From: Chryseobacterium sediminis
GTDB lineage: Bacteria; Bacteroidota; Bacteroidia; Flavobacteriales; Weeksellaceae
DNA: 64,000 nucleotides
Assembly (NCBI RefSeq): GCF_008386505.1
Contig: NZ_VUNZ01000001.1
Coordinates: 2,163,937 to 2,227,936 of the forward strand
Direction: 5' to 3'
Under the pieces are notes generated by a model. It saw only the letters and a list, made by a program, of their open reading frames with translations. It had not been told where the DNA came from and made no database searches. The position numbers were made by a program, and so were the translations under genes. Shown piece by piece: positions 1 through 8,050 of the stretch; position 1 is the stretch's first letter, and each line of letters begins with the position of its first letter.

Positions 1-1380
1 TACAGAAAGCCAGCCGTTTTTATTCATTACAAATTTGAACTGATAGGTTTTCCCTTTTTCAAACTGAGATTTTGGCAATACCAACTCAAAAGTATTGTTC
101 TTTTTCAGATTCATATAGTAGGTCTTATCATCAGGATTCCAATCATTAAATGAGCCGGTAACTGAAACATTTTTGATAAATTCCACGCTTTGCTTTTCAG
201 GAAATTGGTAGAAAAAAACGACATTATCCTTTTCTGTACGATACCCATAGATTTCTTTTTTAAGATTGGGATGAATAAGAGGTTCAGACTTTGTATATTC
301 TTCCGCCAATGTATAAGGATTTAGCAAACGTTTATCCATGATCCCTGCAATCTGATTCATCACCTGATACATCACCGCAAATTCTTTATATCCGTTGTAC
401 ATCAATATAACAGCCATATTTTTGTCGGGGAAAATTCTGTAGGCACTCACATTTCCGCCAGAAAAATGATAGGACTTTATATTATTAAAAGTTCCCATAT
501 CCCATCCGTGAGTAAAGATGATATTTTTATCTTTATATTCAAATGGTTTCCACATCAGCTCTTGTGTGGCAGGTTTTAGAAAATCATTTTTGCTGAGATG
601 GATACTCCATTGTAAAAAAGCAGGTAAGGTAATGGCCAGACCATTCGCGGGATGCGCTCTTCTCCCTTCTACAAATGTAGATTTATCATATTGATGTTTA
701 TCCTTGTTATAAATATATTTTACAATTCTGTTGGGAATTTTTTCAATAGAATTAGATGAAAACACCACCTGATTTTTAGAGCCTGAAAACTGATTCTTCA
801 GGATATACTCTTCAAATTTTTCTCCGGTTACTTTTTCGATGATCATAGATATCAGCATATAATTGGTCTGGTTATATCTGTAATCAGTTCCGGTTTCAAA
901 TTCCATCTTTTCTTTTGACAGTCGGGCAATCACTTCGTCATTAGCTGTATCTACTGTAATATCACTAAAATTAATCCAGTCCGGTAATCCCGAAGAATGT
1001 GATAAAAGGTTTTTCACACGAACATTTTGCCATTCTGCAGGTACATTATCTATATATTTTGAGATTTTATCTTCCAAAGAAACTTTTCCCTGCTCTATAA
1101 GCTGAAAGAGCCCAACATTTGACATCAATTTTGTAGTAGAATAGACCCTGAACATAGAATTGGCATCTACTTTTTTATCTGTTTCTAAGGTTTCTGTTCC
1201 ATAGTATTTCTGGAAGGTCACTTTATTATCCGTAACGATTCCTACAGCCATTCCAGGTATCTCATTAATTTGAATAACCTTTTTTATATAGCTATCAATT
1301 GTTTTTGACTGATCTGCTGTCTGACTATGACCTGTAAAGAAAAAGCTTAAAAAAAGTATCGTTAAAATAGAAGGCTTCAT
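1..1380 (-). CDS. Serine hydrolase (beta-lactamase/DD-peptidase fold) with C-terminal CBM-like domain, partial
   Basis: The gene is cut by the left window edge, so its C-terminus is missing; 460 residues are visible. A signal peptide (MKPSILTILFLSFFFTGHSQ) starts at the ATG ending at 1380. The class C beta-lactamase/penicillin-binding nucleophile motif SxxK is present as STTK (Ser81, Lys84) and YNQ stands near residue 169 where YxN is expected. Residues about 400-460 contain TGSFNDWNPD, typical of the AMPK/isoamylase-type glycan-binding (CBM48-like) E-set fold. The family includes esterases, D-aminopeptidases and penicillin-binding proteins, so the substrate is unknown. The protein is probably periplasmic. 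The C-terminal domain assignment rests on one motif. Confidence 0.85.
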   Translation of the reverse strand, partial: MKPSILTILFLSFFFTGHSQTADQSKTIDSYIKKVIQINEIPGMAVGIVTDNKVTFQKYYGTETLETDKKVDANSMFRVYSTTKLMSNVGLFQLIEQGKVSLEDKISKYIDNVPAEWQNVRVKNLLSHSSGLPDWINFSDITVDTANDEVIARLSKEKMEFETGTDYRYNQTNYMLISMIIEKVTGEKFEEYILKNQFSGSKNQVVFSSNSIEKIPNRIVKYIYNKDKHQYDKSTFVEGRRAHPANGLAITLPAFLQWSIHLSKNDFLKPATQELMWKPFEYKDKNIIFTHGWDMGTFNNIKSYHFSGGNVSAYRIFPDKNMAVILMYNGYKEFAVMYQVMNQIAGIMDKRLLNPYTLAEEYTKSEPLIHPNLKKEIYGYRTEKDNVVFFYQFPEKQSVEFIKNVSVTGSFNDWNPDDKTYYMNLKKNNTFELVLPKSQFEKGKTYQFKFVMNKNGWLSV

Positions 1381-1453
1381 GGTAATGTTTGTTTGGTATT
1401 TCTCTATTAAAACAATTGCTGGTGTTATTATATTACATGGAGGGAAAAACTCT

Positions 1454-1840
1454 TTATTTTCCGGGAATCAATTTATCTGTTTCAAAACCTAATTCATTTA
1501 AATAATGAAGTCCGTTTTGTATTTCTATTGAATGAGTCCCCGACCATCCTTTTTTTAATCCCAATACAATAAGCTGTTTGATGTATTTGGGTTCATTAAG
1601 ATTAACCTCATCTTCCAAGCCCGTCATTTTATTTACCAGCTTAATCCCTGATTTTAAAGGCTGTCCCATTATATAATCATCAGCGGTCAGGAATTTGATA
1701 ATCAAAGGAGTTTTTTTCTGGCCACTTAGAAATATTTTTATAGTCAGAGTATTGGTTTCTGTTTCAGAATGAAATTGATCTGTTACAGAGTACAGATACT
1801 CGATATTATTAATAATGATTTTCCTCAACTTATTTTTCAT
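1454..1840 (-). CDS. Hypothetical protein, 128 aa
   Basis: I do not recognise this protein. It has no signal peptide or membrane segment and is rich in Lys, Ile and Leu. The N-terminal half reads as beta-strands (LTIKIFLSG, LIIKFLTADDYI) and the C-terminal part as helices around KQLIVLGLKKGW. It lies 73 bp downstream of the start of the serine hydrolase gene and 35 bp from the end of the next gene upstream, all on the minus strand, so it may belong to one transcription unit. The ATG at 1840 is the only plausible start. Confidence 0.6.
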   Translation of the reverse strand: MKNKLRKIIINNIEYLYSVTDQFHSETETNTLTIKIFLSGQKKTPLIIKFLTADDYIMGQPLKSGIKLVNKMTGLEDEVNLNEPKYIKQLIVLGLKKGWSGTHSIEIQNGLHYLNELGFETDKLIPGK

Positions 1841-1875
1841 TGCCTCATTTTATCTAACTTATTTCTAACTGAACT

Positions 1876-3042
1876 TTATTTTATTCTTTTTTCAAATTTA
1901 TGAATGACTTTGTACTCTTTATCTTTAATGACAATGTCATAATTTCCTTTATCAAGGATTAAAAAACGGCTGTCTTTAGAATTATTGAGTTCAATGATAT
2001 CTGCGGGAATTCCTTTTTGCTCAAATTCACCTTTTCGGTACGCAAAAACCATAACCGGATATGTTGAAAGTTGAGCAGCCGGAATTTTATAAAACTTTCG
2101 GTTTTCCTTCAGCATCCAGTCTGGCCTTCCTTTGATGTATTTTGTAACGGGATGAATGATTTTAATATCTGTGTACAATTCTTTGTCCTCACCGTTATAG
2201 ATTATTTGGTTTTCATCTTTCAAAATAACAGGAACAGTATTGTTTACCAATCTCAAAAGTGGTTCATTATACTTCAATAAGCTTTTTTCTGAAAACTGAG
2301 TTTGGTCAATGGTAAATGGATTGATGCCGGTCAAGTCTGAAAGTCGGCCAGCCATCGTTTTCTCCCACGATTTATGAATACCTTCATAAGCATGCTGATA
2401 TCCGCAATAAATCAAATATTTTCCATCTTTGTTTTGCTGCATAAAATCGGAAATATTTTTTGCTTCTCCAATTTCCCTTTCTTTATTATTGCCTTCAGCT
2501 TCATAGGGGAAAAGCTTGAACCCCATTTTCAGCGCATGGTAAATAAAGTTTCCGAATTCCGGTTCTTTGGAATAATATCCACTGTTGAGGGTTGCAAATT
2601 TTACGATATTTAGAGAATCACCTTCCAGTGTTTCGATTCCTAAATACCGGTATCCCCTGTCATACAAACCCTGAAGTAAAGAAGATGCAAAGGTTCTGTG
2701 GCTGGCATTATGATGAGCTTCATTGATGATGATGATTTTCTCGTTGGCGGCTTTTTCCAGAATATAGTCTTTTGCATTGACTGGAATTAATTTTGTGAAT
2801 TTCAGACTGTCTGCAGAGCTTAGCTTTTTCACCCTTCCGAAAGTCTGGTCCCAGCTTTCCAGTGCAGATTTATATTGTCCGCTTATAGAGTAATATGTTG
2901 CTTCCATCTGACTTCTCCAGGATTGGATTTGGGCGGGATCTTCCACTTTCTTATTAATATCATCAGAAAACAAGTAAGGATTTTCCTGACCATAACCTGC
3001 CATGCTAAGAAACAGCAAAGCCAGTGAATAAAAGAACTTCAT
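1876..3042 (-). CDS. Exported protein, possible erythromycin-esterase/ChaN-like hydrolase
   Basis: The preferred start is the ATG at 3042, because it begins a clear signal peptide (MKFFYSLALLFLSMAGYGQ); an upstream in-frame ATG at 3105 would bury it. The mature protein carries an acidic and histidine-rich motif, INEAHHNASHR, followed by GYRYLGIETLEGD. These resemble the E..H...H arrangement of the erythromycin esterase/TIKI/ChaN superfamily, whose members are metal-dependent hydrolases or haem-binding lipoproteins. The rest (about 200 C-terminal residues) gives no further motif. A periplasmic location is inferred from the signal peptide. The family assignment is tentative and no substrate can be proposed. 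Confidence 0.65.
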   Translation of the reverse strand: MKFFYSLALLFLSMAGYGQENPYLFSDDINKKVEDPAQIQSWRSQMEATYYSISGQYKSALESWDQTFGRVKKLSSADSLKFTKLIPVNAKDYILEKAANEKIIIINEAHHNASHRTFASSLLQGLYDRGYRYLGIETLEGDSLNIVKFATLNSGYYSKEPEFGNFIYHALKMGFKLFPYEAEGNNKEREIGEAKNISDFMQQNKDGKYLIYCGYQHAYEGIHKSWEKTMAGRLSDLTGINPFTIDQTQFSEKSLLKYNEPLLRLVNNTVPVILKDENQIIYNGEDKELYTDIKIIHPVTKYIKGRPDWMLKENRKFYKIPAAQLSTYPVMVFAYRKGEFEQKGIPADIIELNNSKDSRFLILDKGNYDIVIKDKEYKVIHKFEKRIK

Positions 3043-3113
3043 GTTATATAGTTTTTTTGATTTATAATACCATCCGGTAAGCAACAAATTTAAAGCCAAT
3101 AACATAAGGAATT

Positions 3114-3635
3114 CTATAAGTTGTTAGCAAATCTTGATTTATTCACTGTTACTTTATTTTTAAAGATTTTATAGATGTGGTACTGATCAATATTGTTCTG
3201 AGTAATTAAAATAGGGGGTTCACTGTTCTCAAGAATAATTTTAGAATAGCCTAAATCCGATGAAAATGCGTTTGAGTTCCAGGAATAATACAACTCAACT
3301 GCTTTAACCTTACTAAAATCTATTTCTTTTTCTTTTCTGCTCTGCTTATCAAATATTATAATCTGCTGCCCTAAAATATTTATTTTAGCTTCTTCTTTTA
3401 AGTTCTGCAGATAATATTTTCTCCTGATGAGAGCTGTACCTAAAAAAAGGTAAGTAAGAAAAGAAAATATAAAAATTGGAATAATCACAGGAAATATTTT
3501 AAATGATTGAAAATCAACCCACTCCAAAACACTTTTCCGCAAAATAAAAACAGAAATAAAAATAGTAAAGCACAGATAAAAATATCCATATATCAAATTA
3601 CCTAAAATTTTATACTTTTTATACTCAAACTCCAT
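3114..3635 (-). CDS. Two-pass membrane protein of unknown function
   Basis: 173 aa with two predicted membrane helices near residues 14-32 and 46-68 (IFPVIIPIFIFSFLTYLFLG), followed by a soluble C-terminal domain of mostly beta character (INILGQQIIIFDKQ, KAVELYYSW). This architecture, two helices then a PH-like cytoplasmic domain, is common in small bacterial membrane proteins of unknown role. It ends 72 bp before the start of the neighbouring exported hydrolase-like gene on the same strand. I do not recognise a named family. Confidence 0.65.
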   Translation of the reverse strand: MEFEYKKYKILGNLIYGYFYLCFTIFISVFILRKSVLEWVDFQSFKIFPVIIPIFIFSFLTYLFLGTALIRRKYYLQNLKEEAKINILGQQIIIFDKQSRKEKEIDFSKVKAVELYYSWNSNAFSSDLGYSKIILENSEPPILITQNNIDQYHIYKIFKNKVTVNKSRFANNL

Positions 3636-3675
3636 GTTAATAAATTAAAATCAGCCTATTTCTTTTCTTCCCTTA

Positions 3676-4062
3676 TTAAAAAAACTTCTCGAGCCAGTCA
3701 CTACCCAGACGTTTGATCTTCTTGGTATCCTGATCGAAGAGAATCCAAAGTGTACTTGAATCTACCACAAGTTCATCATTGCAGTAAAATTCGACTTTTC
3801 TTGGCTGTTTGGCTCCTTCAGGGGTCATGGGATAGGTTCTTACTGTAATATTATCATTCAGATACACCTGTTTTTTATATTGAATATGGTGATCCAGAAG
3901 CATCCAGGCATCGTTTACATATTCAGTTTGATGTTTTAAAAGATCCCAGTGTTCCGCTGCCACTTCTTCCACCCAATGTACATATTGTACATTATTTACA
4001 TGGTTGTTCTGATCAATATGTTCTTCCGTTACCTTTATTTGTTTTTCGTACATTAAATTCAT
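3676..4062 (-). CDS. Acyl-CoA thioesterase, hotdog fold (4HBT/FadM-like)
   Basis: 128 aa, the usual length for a single-hotdog thioesterase. The N-terminal segment HIDQNNHVNNVQYVHWVEE matches the family pattern D-x-N-x-H-x-N-N-x-x-Y, where the Asp/Asn pair and the following helix form the thioester-hydrolysing site; a beta-sheet with aromatic residues follows. Members hydrolyse acyl-CoA or acyl-ACP thioesters in the cytoplasm. Two in-frame ATGs (4062 and 4053) are three codons apart, and the second, giving MYEKQIKV, may be the true one. The gene stands alone, with ompH downstream of it in the opposite direction of reading order but on the same strand. Confidence 0.85.
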   Translation of the reverse strand: MNLMYEKQIKVTEEHIDQNNHVNNVQYVHWVEEVAAEHWDLLKHQTEYVNDAWMLLDHHIQYKKQVYLNDNITVRTYPMTPEGAKQPRKVEFYCNDELVVDSSTLWILFDQDTKKIKRLGSDWLEKFF

Positions 4063-4138
4063 GCTCCTGAAAGTTTACTCAAATTTATCATTTTAAAACA
4101 GAACTCTCTTCATATTATTCCACACTTTTGCCCATAAA

Positions 4139-4169
4139 AAAACGGAATCAATGAATCTGATTCCGTTTT
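4139..4169 (-). terminator. Rho-independent terminator of the ompH-like gene
   Basis: A 12-bp perfect stem (AAAACGGAATCA paired with its complement) with a 7-nt loop. On the minus strand it is followed by a run of seven T. It lies about 20 bp beyond the ompH stop codon. Confidence 0.85.
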
Positions 4170-4190
4170 AATATTCAGTATATTGAATTA

Positions 4191-4763
4191 TTATTTAGAT
4201 TTCCCGGCAGGTTTAGCAGTAGTTGCTGAAGCTCCTAATTTACTTTTCACAAGAGCAGTGATATCTTCACTTCCATCATTGTAAACAAGATTATTGGTTT
4301 CCTGAGAGGCAATGTCAAAAACATAATTGATCCCTTTTTCTTTAGCAGCAGCTGAAATAGCCGCTCTTACTTTTTGCTGTAATGGAGTAAACAATTCATT
4401 TTGCTTTGCAGAAATATCTTTAGCAGCCTGCGCTCTTGCTTCCTCAATTTTTTTACCTAACCCTTGCAATTCTGTTTGTGCTGCAATCAGTTCTTTAGTT
4501 ACCGCTTCTTTATTAGCCTCGCTTAAAGTTTTTTCTTTATCCTGTGCTGCTTTCAGCTTAGTCTGATAATCCGTGATTAATTTTTCAATTTCAGTCTGCT
4601 TGGTTTTTGTCAGGTTATCTACAGTTGCACTTATTGTTTTTACTTCAGATAAACTTGCAAAAATATCATCAGTGTTCACGCTTCCAATTTTCTGTTGAGC
4701 TTTTGCAGCATTTGCAGTAAGTGTTAATCCTAATGTAATAAAAAGTACTTTGATTAAATTCAT
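4191..4763 (-). CDS. OmpH/Skp family periplasmic chaperone
   Basis: 190 aa when started at the ATG at 4763, which opens a signal peptide (MNLIKVLFITLGLTLTANA, then AKAQQ). An upstream ATG at 4805 would add 14 residues ahead of the signal and is less likely. The mature protein begins KIGSVNTDDIFASL, the OmpH/Skp beta-strand, followed by a long Lys/Glu/Ala coiled-coil hairpin (about residues 45-120) and a closing KGINYVFDIA strand. Skp-type trimers hold unfolded outer-membrane beta-barrel proteins in the periplasm. The Lys/Ala-rich tail is typical of Bacteroidota copies. Confidence 0.9.
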   Translation of the reverse strand: MNLIKVLFITLGLTLTANAAKAQQKIGSVNTDDIFASLSEVKTISATVDNLTKTKQTEIEKLITDYQTKLKAAQDKEKTLSEANKEAVTKELIAAQTELQGLGKKIEEARAQAAKDISAKQNELFTPLQQKVRAAISAAAKEKGINYVFDIASQETNNLVYNDGSEDITALVKSKLGASATTAKPAGKSK

Positions 4764-4889
4764 TTTTAATAATTTTTTCGTCCCCAAATATAATTCAAAT
4801 TTCAATTACTTATCCTATGAGATTTATCCCTTTATTATCTGAAACTTAAATAAATTAAAAATAGACTCCAAAACGTGTTAAACAAAGAA

Positions 4890-4913
4890 AAACCTTCCCA
4901 ATAAAGAAGGTTT
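4890..4913 (-). terminator. Terminator downstream of aceA
   Basis: An 8-bp stem (AAACCTTC with GAAGGTTT) and an 8-nt loop, followed on the minus strand by a T-rich tract. It lies about 30 bp beyond the aceA stop. Confidence 0.7.
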
Positions 4914-4941
4914 AACATCAAAAAATATGGAAAAAAAATGA

Positions 4942-6222
4942 CTAATGGAATTGTGCAGTTTCCGTAGAATCTTTCATCGCTACGGTAGCTGAGGAACCGT
5001 TTGTAACAACATTCTGTATTTCATCAAAATACCCTGTTCCTACAAAAGACTGATGCTTCACCGCTCTGAATCCTTTCTGCTGCAGGGCAAATTCACGCTC
5101 CTGCAGTTCTGAGTATCCGGCCATTCCTCTTTCTTTATACGCTAATGCCAATTCAAACATTGCCGTATTCAAAGCATGGAAACCTGCTAATGTAATAAAC
5201 TGGAACTTGTAGCCCATTTTTGCCAGCTCTTCACGGAAAGTAGACATCTCTTCCACACTTAGCCTTGCAGCCCAGTTGAATGAAGGGGAACAATTATATG
5301 CAAGCATTTTCCCAGGGAATTTTGCATGAATTCCTTCTGCAAATCTTCTTGCCTGCTCCAGATCCGGGTTTGAGGTTTCCATCCAGATCAGATCAGCGTA
5401 TGGAGCATAGGACAATCCTCTGTCGATTCCCTGTTCTACTCCGTTTCTTACTACATAGAATCCTTCAACAGTTCTTTCACCTGTTACAAATTTTTTATCT
5501 CTGTCATCAATATCAGAAGTCAGTAAATCTGCTGCATCTGCATCTGTTCTTGCAATAATAAGGCTCGGTACTCCCAATACATCGGCTGCCAGACGTGCAG
5601 CAATCAGTTTGTTGACAGCTTCCTGAGTAGGTACCAATACTTTTCCGCCCAGATGTCCGCATTTTTTTGCTGAAGAAAGCTGATCTTCAAAGTGAACGGC
5701 AGCGGCTCCTGCTTCTATCATCTGCTTCATCAGTTCAAAAGCATTCAGATTACCTCCAAAACCTGCTTCTGCATCTGCAATGATAGGTACCAGATATTCT
5801 TTATCTCCGGTTCCGCTCACAGACTGTACCTGATCTGCCCTCAATAAGGCATTATTAATTTTCTTTACTACAGAAGGTACTGAATTGGCAGGATACAATG
5901 ATTGATCCGGATACATTTCTCCTGACAGATTAGCATCTGCCGCCACCTGCCATCCTGAAAGATAAATAGCTTCCAGTCCGGCATCTACTTCCTGTACCGC
6001 CTGATTGCCTGTAAGCGCTCCAAGTCCTGCCACATAATCCTGGTTATTTAATTTATTCCAGAATTTTTTGGACATTTCCGTAGCAATGGTATACTCTATG
6101 GTATAAGAACCGCGAAGTTTTAAAACTTCTGCTGCTGTATAAGGCCTTTTCACACCATTCCAGCGTGGGTTTGTCAACCAGTCTTGCTCTATAGCCTGGA
6201 TTTGTTCTTGTCTTGTTTTCAT
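4942..6222 (-). CDS. aceA: Isocitrate lyase
   Basis: 426 aa, the normal length of bacterial isocitrate lyase. It cleaves isocitrate to glyoxylate and succinate, the first step of the glyoxylate shunt. The catalytic loop is present as [14 protein letters not shown] (family pattern KKCGHxGGK, with the catalytic Cys). Other conserved blocks are [24 protein letters not shown] (metal-binding region, shortened: [12 protein letters not shown]), [10 protein letters not shown] and NCSPSFNW. It lies 127 bp downstream of aceB on the same strand, so the two are probably co-transcribed as aceBA. The gap holds a 7-bp repeat array rather than an obvious promoter. Cytosolic; needed for growth on acetate or fatty acids. 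Confidence 0.97.
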   Translation of the reverse strand: MKTRQEQIQAIEQDWLTNPRWNGVKRPYTAAEVLKLRGSYTIEYTIATEMSKKFWNKLNNQDYVAGLGALTGNQAVQEVDAGLEAIYLSGWQVAADANLSGEMYPDQSLYPANSVPSVVKKINNALLRADQVQSVSGTGDKEYLVPIIADAEAGFGGNLNAFELMKQMIEAGAAAVHFEDQLSSAKKCGHLGGKVLVPTQEAVNKLIAARLAADVLGVPSLIIARTDADAADLLTSDIDDRDKKFVTGERTVEGFYVVRNGVEQGIDRGLSYAPYADLIWMETSNPDLEQARRFAEGIHAKFPGKMLAYNCSPSFNWAARLSVEEMSTFREELAKMGYKFQFITLAGFHALNTAMFELALAYKERGMAGYSELQEREFALQQKGFRAVKHQSFVGTGYFDEIQNVVTNGSSATVAMKDSTETAQFH

Positions 6223-6260
6223 AATATTTGGATTTTGTTTGATTAGCTTTGAGAGTAATT

Positions 6261-6338
6261 TTGTTGCTAGATGCTGGTTCTATTGTTACTTGTTAATTGA
6301 TGATCTGGTTTTCAACCAGCAACTATAAAACCAGCAAC
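6261..6338. repeat. Imperfect 7-bp tandem repeat array between aceB and aceA
   Basis: Eleven units can be read with a 7-nt period, one extra base at 6282: TTGTTGC, TAGATGC, TGGTTCT, then TTGTTAC, TTGTTAA, TTGATGA, TCTGGTT, TTCAACC, AGCAACT, ATAAAAC, CAGCAAC. It includes a small hairpin (CTGGTT at 6305-6310 with AACCAG at 6314-6319). Similar 7-bp-period arrays occur elsewhere in the window (10534, 13618, 25011, 39491). Confidence 0.55.
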
Positions 6339-6349
6339 CAAAATTCTTC

Positions 6350-7924
6350 CTAAATAAAAGGATAAGCTTTAAGGGTTAGAAATTCTTCAAATTTTTCAGA
6401 GAAGATCAATTCATTGAATAGTTCTTTGGCAAGGTTGAATTTTCCGTTTTTGAAACGGGTTTCACCTACATACTTTTCAACATTGTCCATTTCTTCGCTT
6501 TCCCACTGTAAAATCATATTTCGGGTCAGCGTTCTGTCATCACTCAGCACCGCTTCATTTTTCAGCCATTGCCAGATCTGTGTTCTTGAGATCTCTGCAG
6601 TAGCGGCATCTTCCATTAGATTATAAATGGCAGCAGCACCGGTTCCCATCAGCCAGCTTTCGAGGTAAAGAATCCCTACGTTGATATTTTTTCTGACTCC
6701 TTTTTCGGTAATATTACCTTTGGGAATTTCCAACAGGTTACTTTCTGTTATATGATATTCAAATTTTTTATCAATCTGGTTTTTGGAAGGCATATGCTTG
6801 TCAAAAATTTCTTTTGCCACTGAAACTAATGCAGGGTGTGCTACCCATGTTCCGTCATGACCGTTTTTCACTTCCCTTTCTTTATCATTTCTTACTTTTT
6901 CAAAAGCAATATTATTGGCTTCATCATTATCCTTTACAGGAATTTGAGCTGCCATTCCGCCGATAGCGTGTACATTTCTCCTATGGCATATTTCAATAAC
7001 TCTTTTTGAATAGGCACTCATAAAAGGAGAAGTCATGGTCACCTGATCTCTGTCCGGTACAATAAACTCCGGAAGGTTTCTGAATTTTTTGATATAGGAA
7101 AAAATATAGTCCCATCTGCCACAGTTCAGTCCTGCACTGTGTTCTTTTAATTCAAATAAAATTTCATCAATCTGAAATGAAGCAGTAATTGTTTCTATTA
7201 AAACTGTAGCTTTAATTGTTCCCTGCTGAATTCCCAGATAGTTTTGAGCAAAGACAAAAACCTCATTCCACCAACGGGCTTCTTTATAATGTTCCAGTTT
7301 CGGAAGGTAAAAGTAAGGACCACTTCCCTTTTCTAAAAGCGACTTTGCATTTCTGAAAAAATACAGTCCAAAATCAATCAGCGATCCGGAAGCCTTTTCA
7401 CCATTGATTTCAATATGTTTCTCAGGAAGATGAAGCCCACGGGGACGAACCAGTAAAACTGCAGTTTTTTCATTAAGCTTATAGGCTTTTCCTGTTTCAT
7501 TTACAAAATCAATAGTCCGATTGATAGCATCAGAAAGATTAATCTGCCCATGAATACAGTTTTCCCAAACCGGCGAACTGCTGTCCTCAAAATCTGCCAT
7601 AAATGTAGAAGCTCCTGAGTTTAAGGCATTAATAATCATCTTACGGTCTACGGGCCCTGTAATCTCTACTCTTCTGTCTGACAGATCTTCCGGCAGAGAG
7701 GCACATACCCAATTTCCATTTCGGATATCTTCTGTTTCTTTTAAAAATTGAGGAAGATTTCCCTGATCAAAATGCTGCTGTGTATTTTTTCTTTCTTTTA
7801 AAAGTTCAAGTCTTTTATGATTGAAGTTCTGATGAAGTGCAATCAGAAAATCTGCCAAATCCGGAGTAAAAACTGCTTCAAACTGCTTCTGAGCTTTTAT
7901 TTCTAATTGAGTCTTGGTTTCCAT
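6350..7924 (-). CDS. aceB: Malate synthase A
   Basis: 524 aa when started at the ATG at 7924 (METKTQLEIKAQK); an upstream ATG at 7975 would overlap the promoter. Malate synthase condenses glyoxylate with acetyl-CoA to malate, the second step of the glyoxylate shunt. The family signature H-x2-G-L-N-x-G-x-W-D-Y-x-F is present as EHSAGLNCGRWDYIFS, and the length fits isoform A rather than the ~720-aa isoform G. The conserved MADFEDS block contributes Mg-binding acidic residues. The gene is upstream of aceA on the same strand, and the divergently read regulator starts 126 bp away. Expression is probably controlled through the palindromes at 7980-8029. Confidence 0.97.
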   Translation of the reverse strand: METKTQLEIKAQKQFEAVFTPDLADFLIALHQNFNHKRLELLKERKNTQQHFDQGNLPQFLKETEDIRNGNWVCASLPEDLSDRRVEITGPVDRKMIINALNSGASTFMADFEDSSSPVWENCIHGQINLSDAINRTIDFVNETGKAYKLNEKTAVLLVRPRGLHLPEKHIEINGEKASGSLIDFGLYFFRNAKSLLEKGSGPYFYLPKLEHYKEARWWNEVFVFAQNYLGIQQGTIKATVLIETITASFQIDEILFELKEHSAGLNCGRWDYIFSYIKKFRNLPEFIVPDRDQVTMTSPFMSAYSKRVIEICHRRNVHAIGGMAAQIPVKDNDEANNIAFEKVRNDKEREVKNGHDGTWVAHPALVSVAKEIFDKHMPSKNQIDKKFEYHITESNLLEIPKGNITEKGVRKNINVGILYLESWLMGTGAAAIYNLMEDAATAEISRTQIWQWLKNEAVLSDDRTLTRNMILQWESEEMDNVEKYVGETRFKNGKFNLAKELFNELIFSEKFEEFLTLKAYPFI

Positions 7925-7952
7925 AACATATTGATTTTGTGATTTGATACTA

Positions 7953-7960
7953 CAAACATA
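7953..7960 (-). promoter_or_regulatory. -7 box of the aceB promoter
   Basis: TATGTTTG on the minus strand matches the Bacteroidota -7 consensus TAnnTTTG, 28 bp upstream of the aceB ATG. No TTG lies 17-23 bp further up; that place is taken by the palindrome at 7980-7993, which fits a promoter that depends on a regulator. Confidence 0.5.
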
Positions 7961-7979
7961 AATAAAAATTTTCACAAAC

Positions 7980-7993
7980 AGCGAACGTTCGCT
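7980..7993. promoter_or_regulatory. 14-bp perfect palindrome, candidate operator 1 (aceB side)
   Basis: AGCGAACGTTCGCT is a perfect palindrome. It sits where the -33 element of aceB would be, 19 bp above the -7 box. It shares the half-site GCGAA with the second inverted repeat 20 bp away. Its position between aceB and a RamB-type regulator gene makes it a likely binding site for that regulator (inference). Confidence 0.6.
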
Positions 7994-8013
7994 AAATTTA
8001 TTTAAAAATTATT

Positions 8014-8029
8014 ATGCGAATAATCGCAT
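8014..8029. promoter_or_regulatory. Inverted repeat, candidate operator 2 (regulator side)
   Basis: ATGCGA-ATAA-TCGCAT is a perfect 6-bp inverted repeat with a 4-bp spacer. It covers the expected -33 region of the regulator promoter, whose -7 box is at 8039-8046. It suggests autoregulation (inference). Confidence 0.55.
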
Positions 8030-8038
8030 CTAATTATT

Positions 8039-8046
8039 TATATTTG
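8039..8046 (+). promoter_or_regulatory. -7 box of the regulator promoter, possible leaderless start
   Basis: TATATTTG matches TAnnTTTG and ends only 4 bp before the ATG at 8051. Transcription would start at or next to the start codon, leaving no room for a ribosome binding site. Confidence 0.5.
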
Positions 8047-8050
8047 AGTA

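Noticed and set aside
4763..4805. Longer start of the OmpH-like gene at 4805
   Set aside because: It would put 14 polar residues ahead of the signal peptide.
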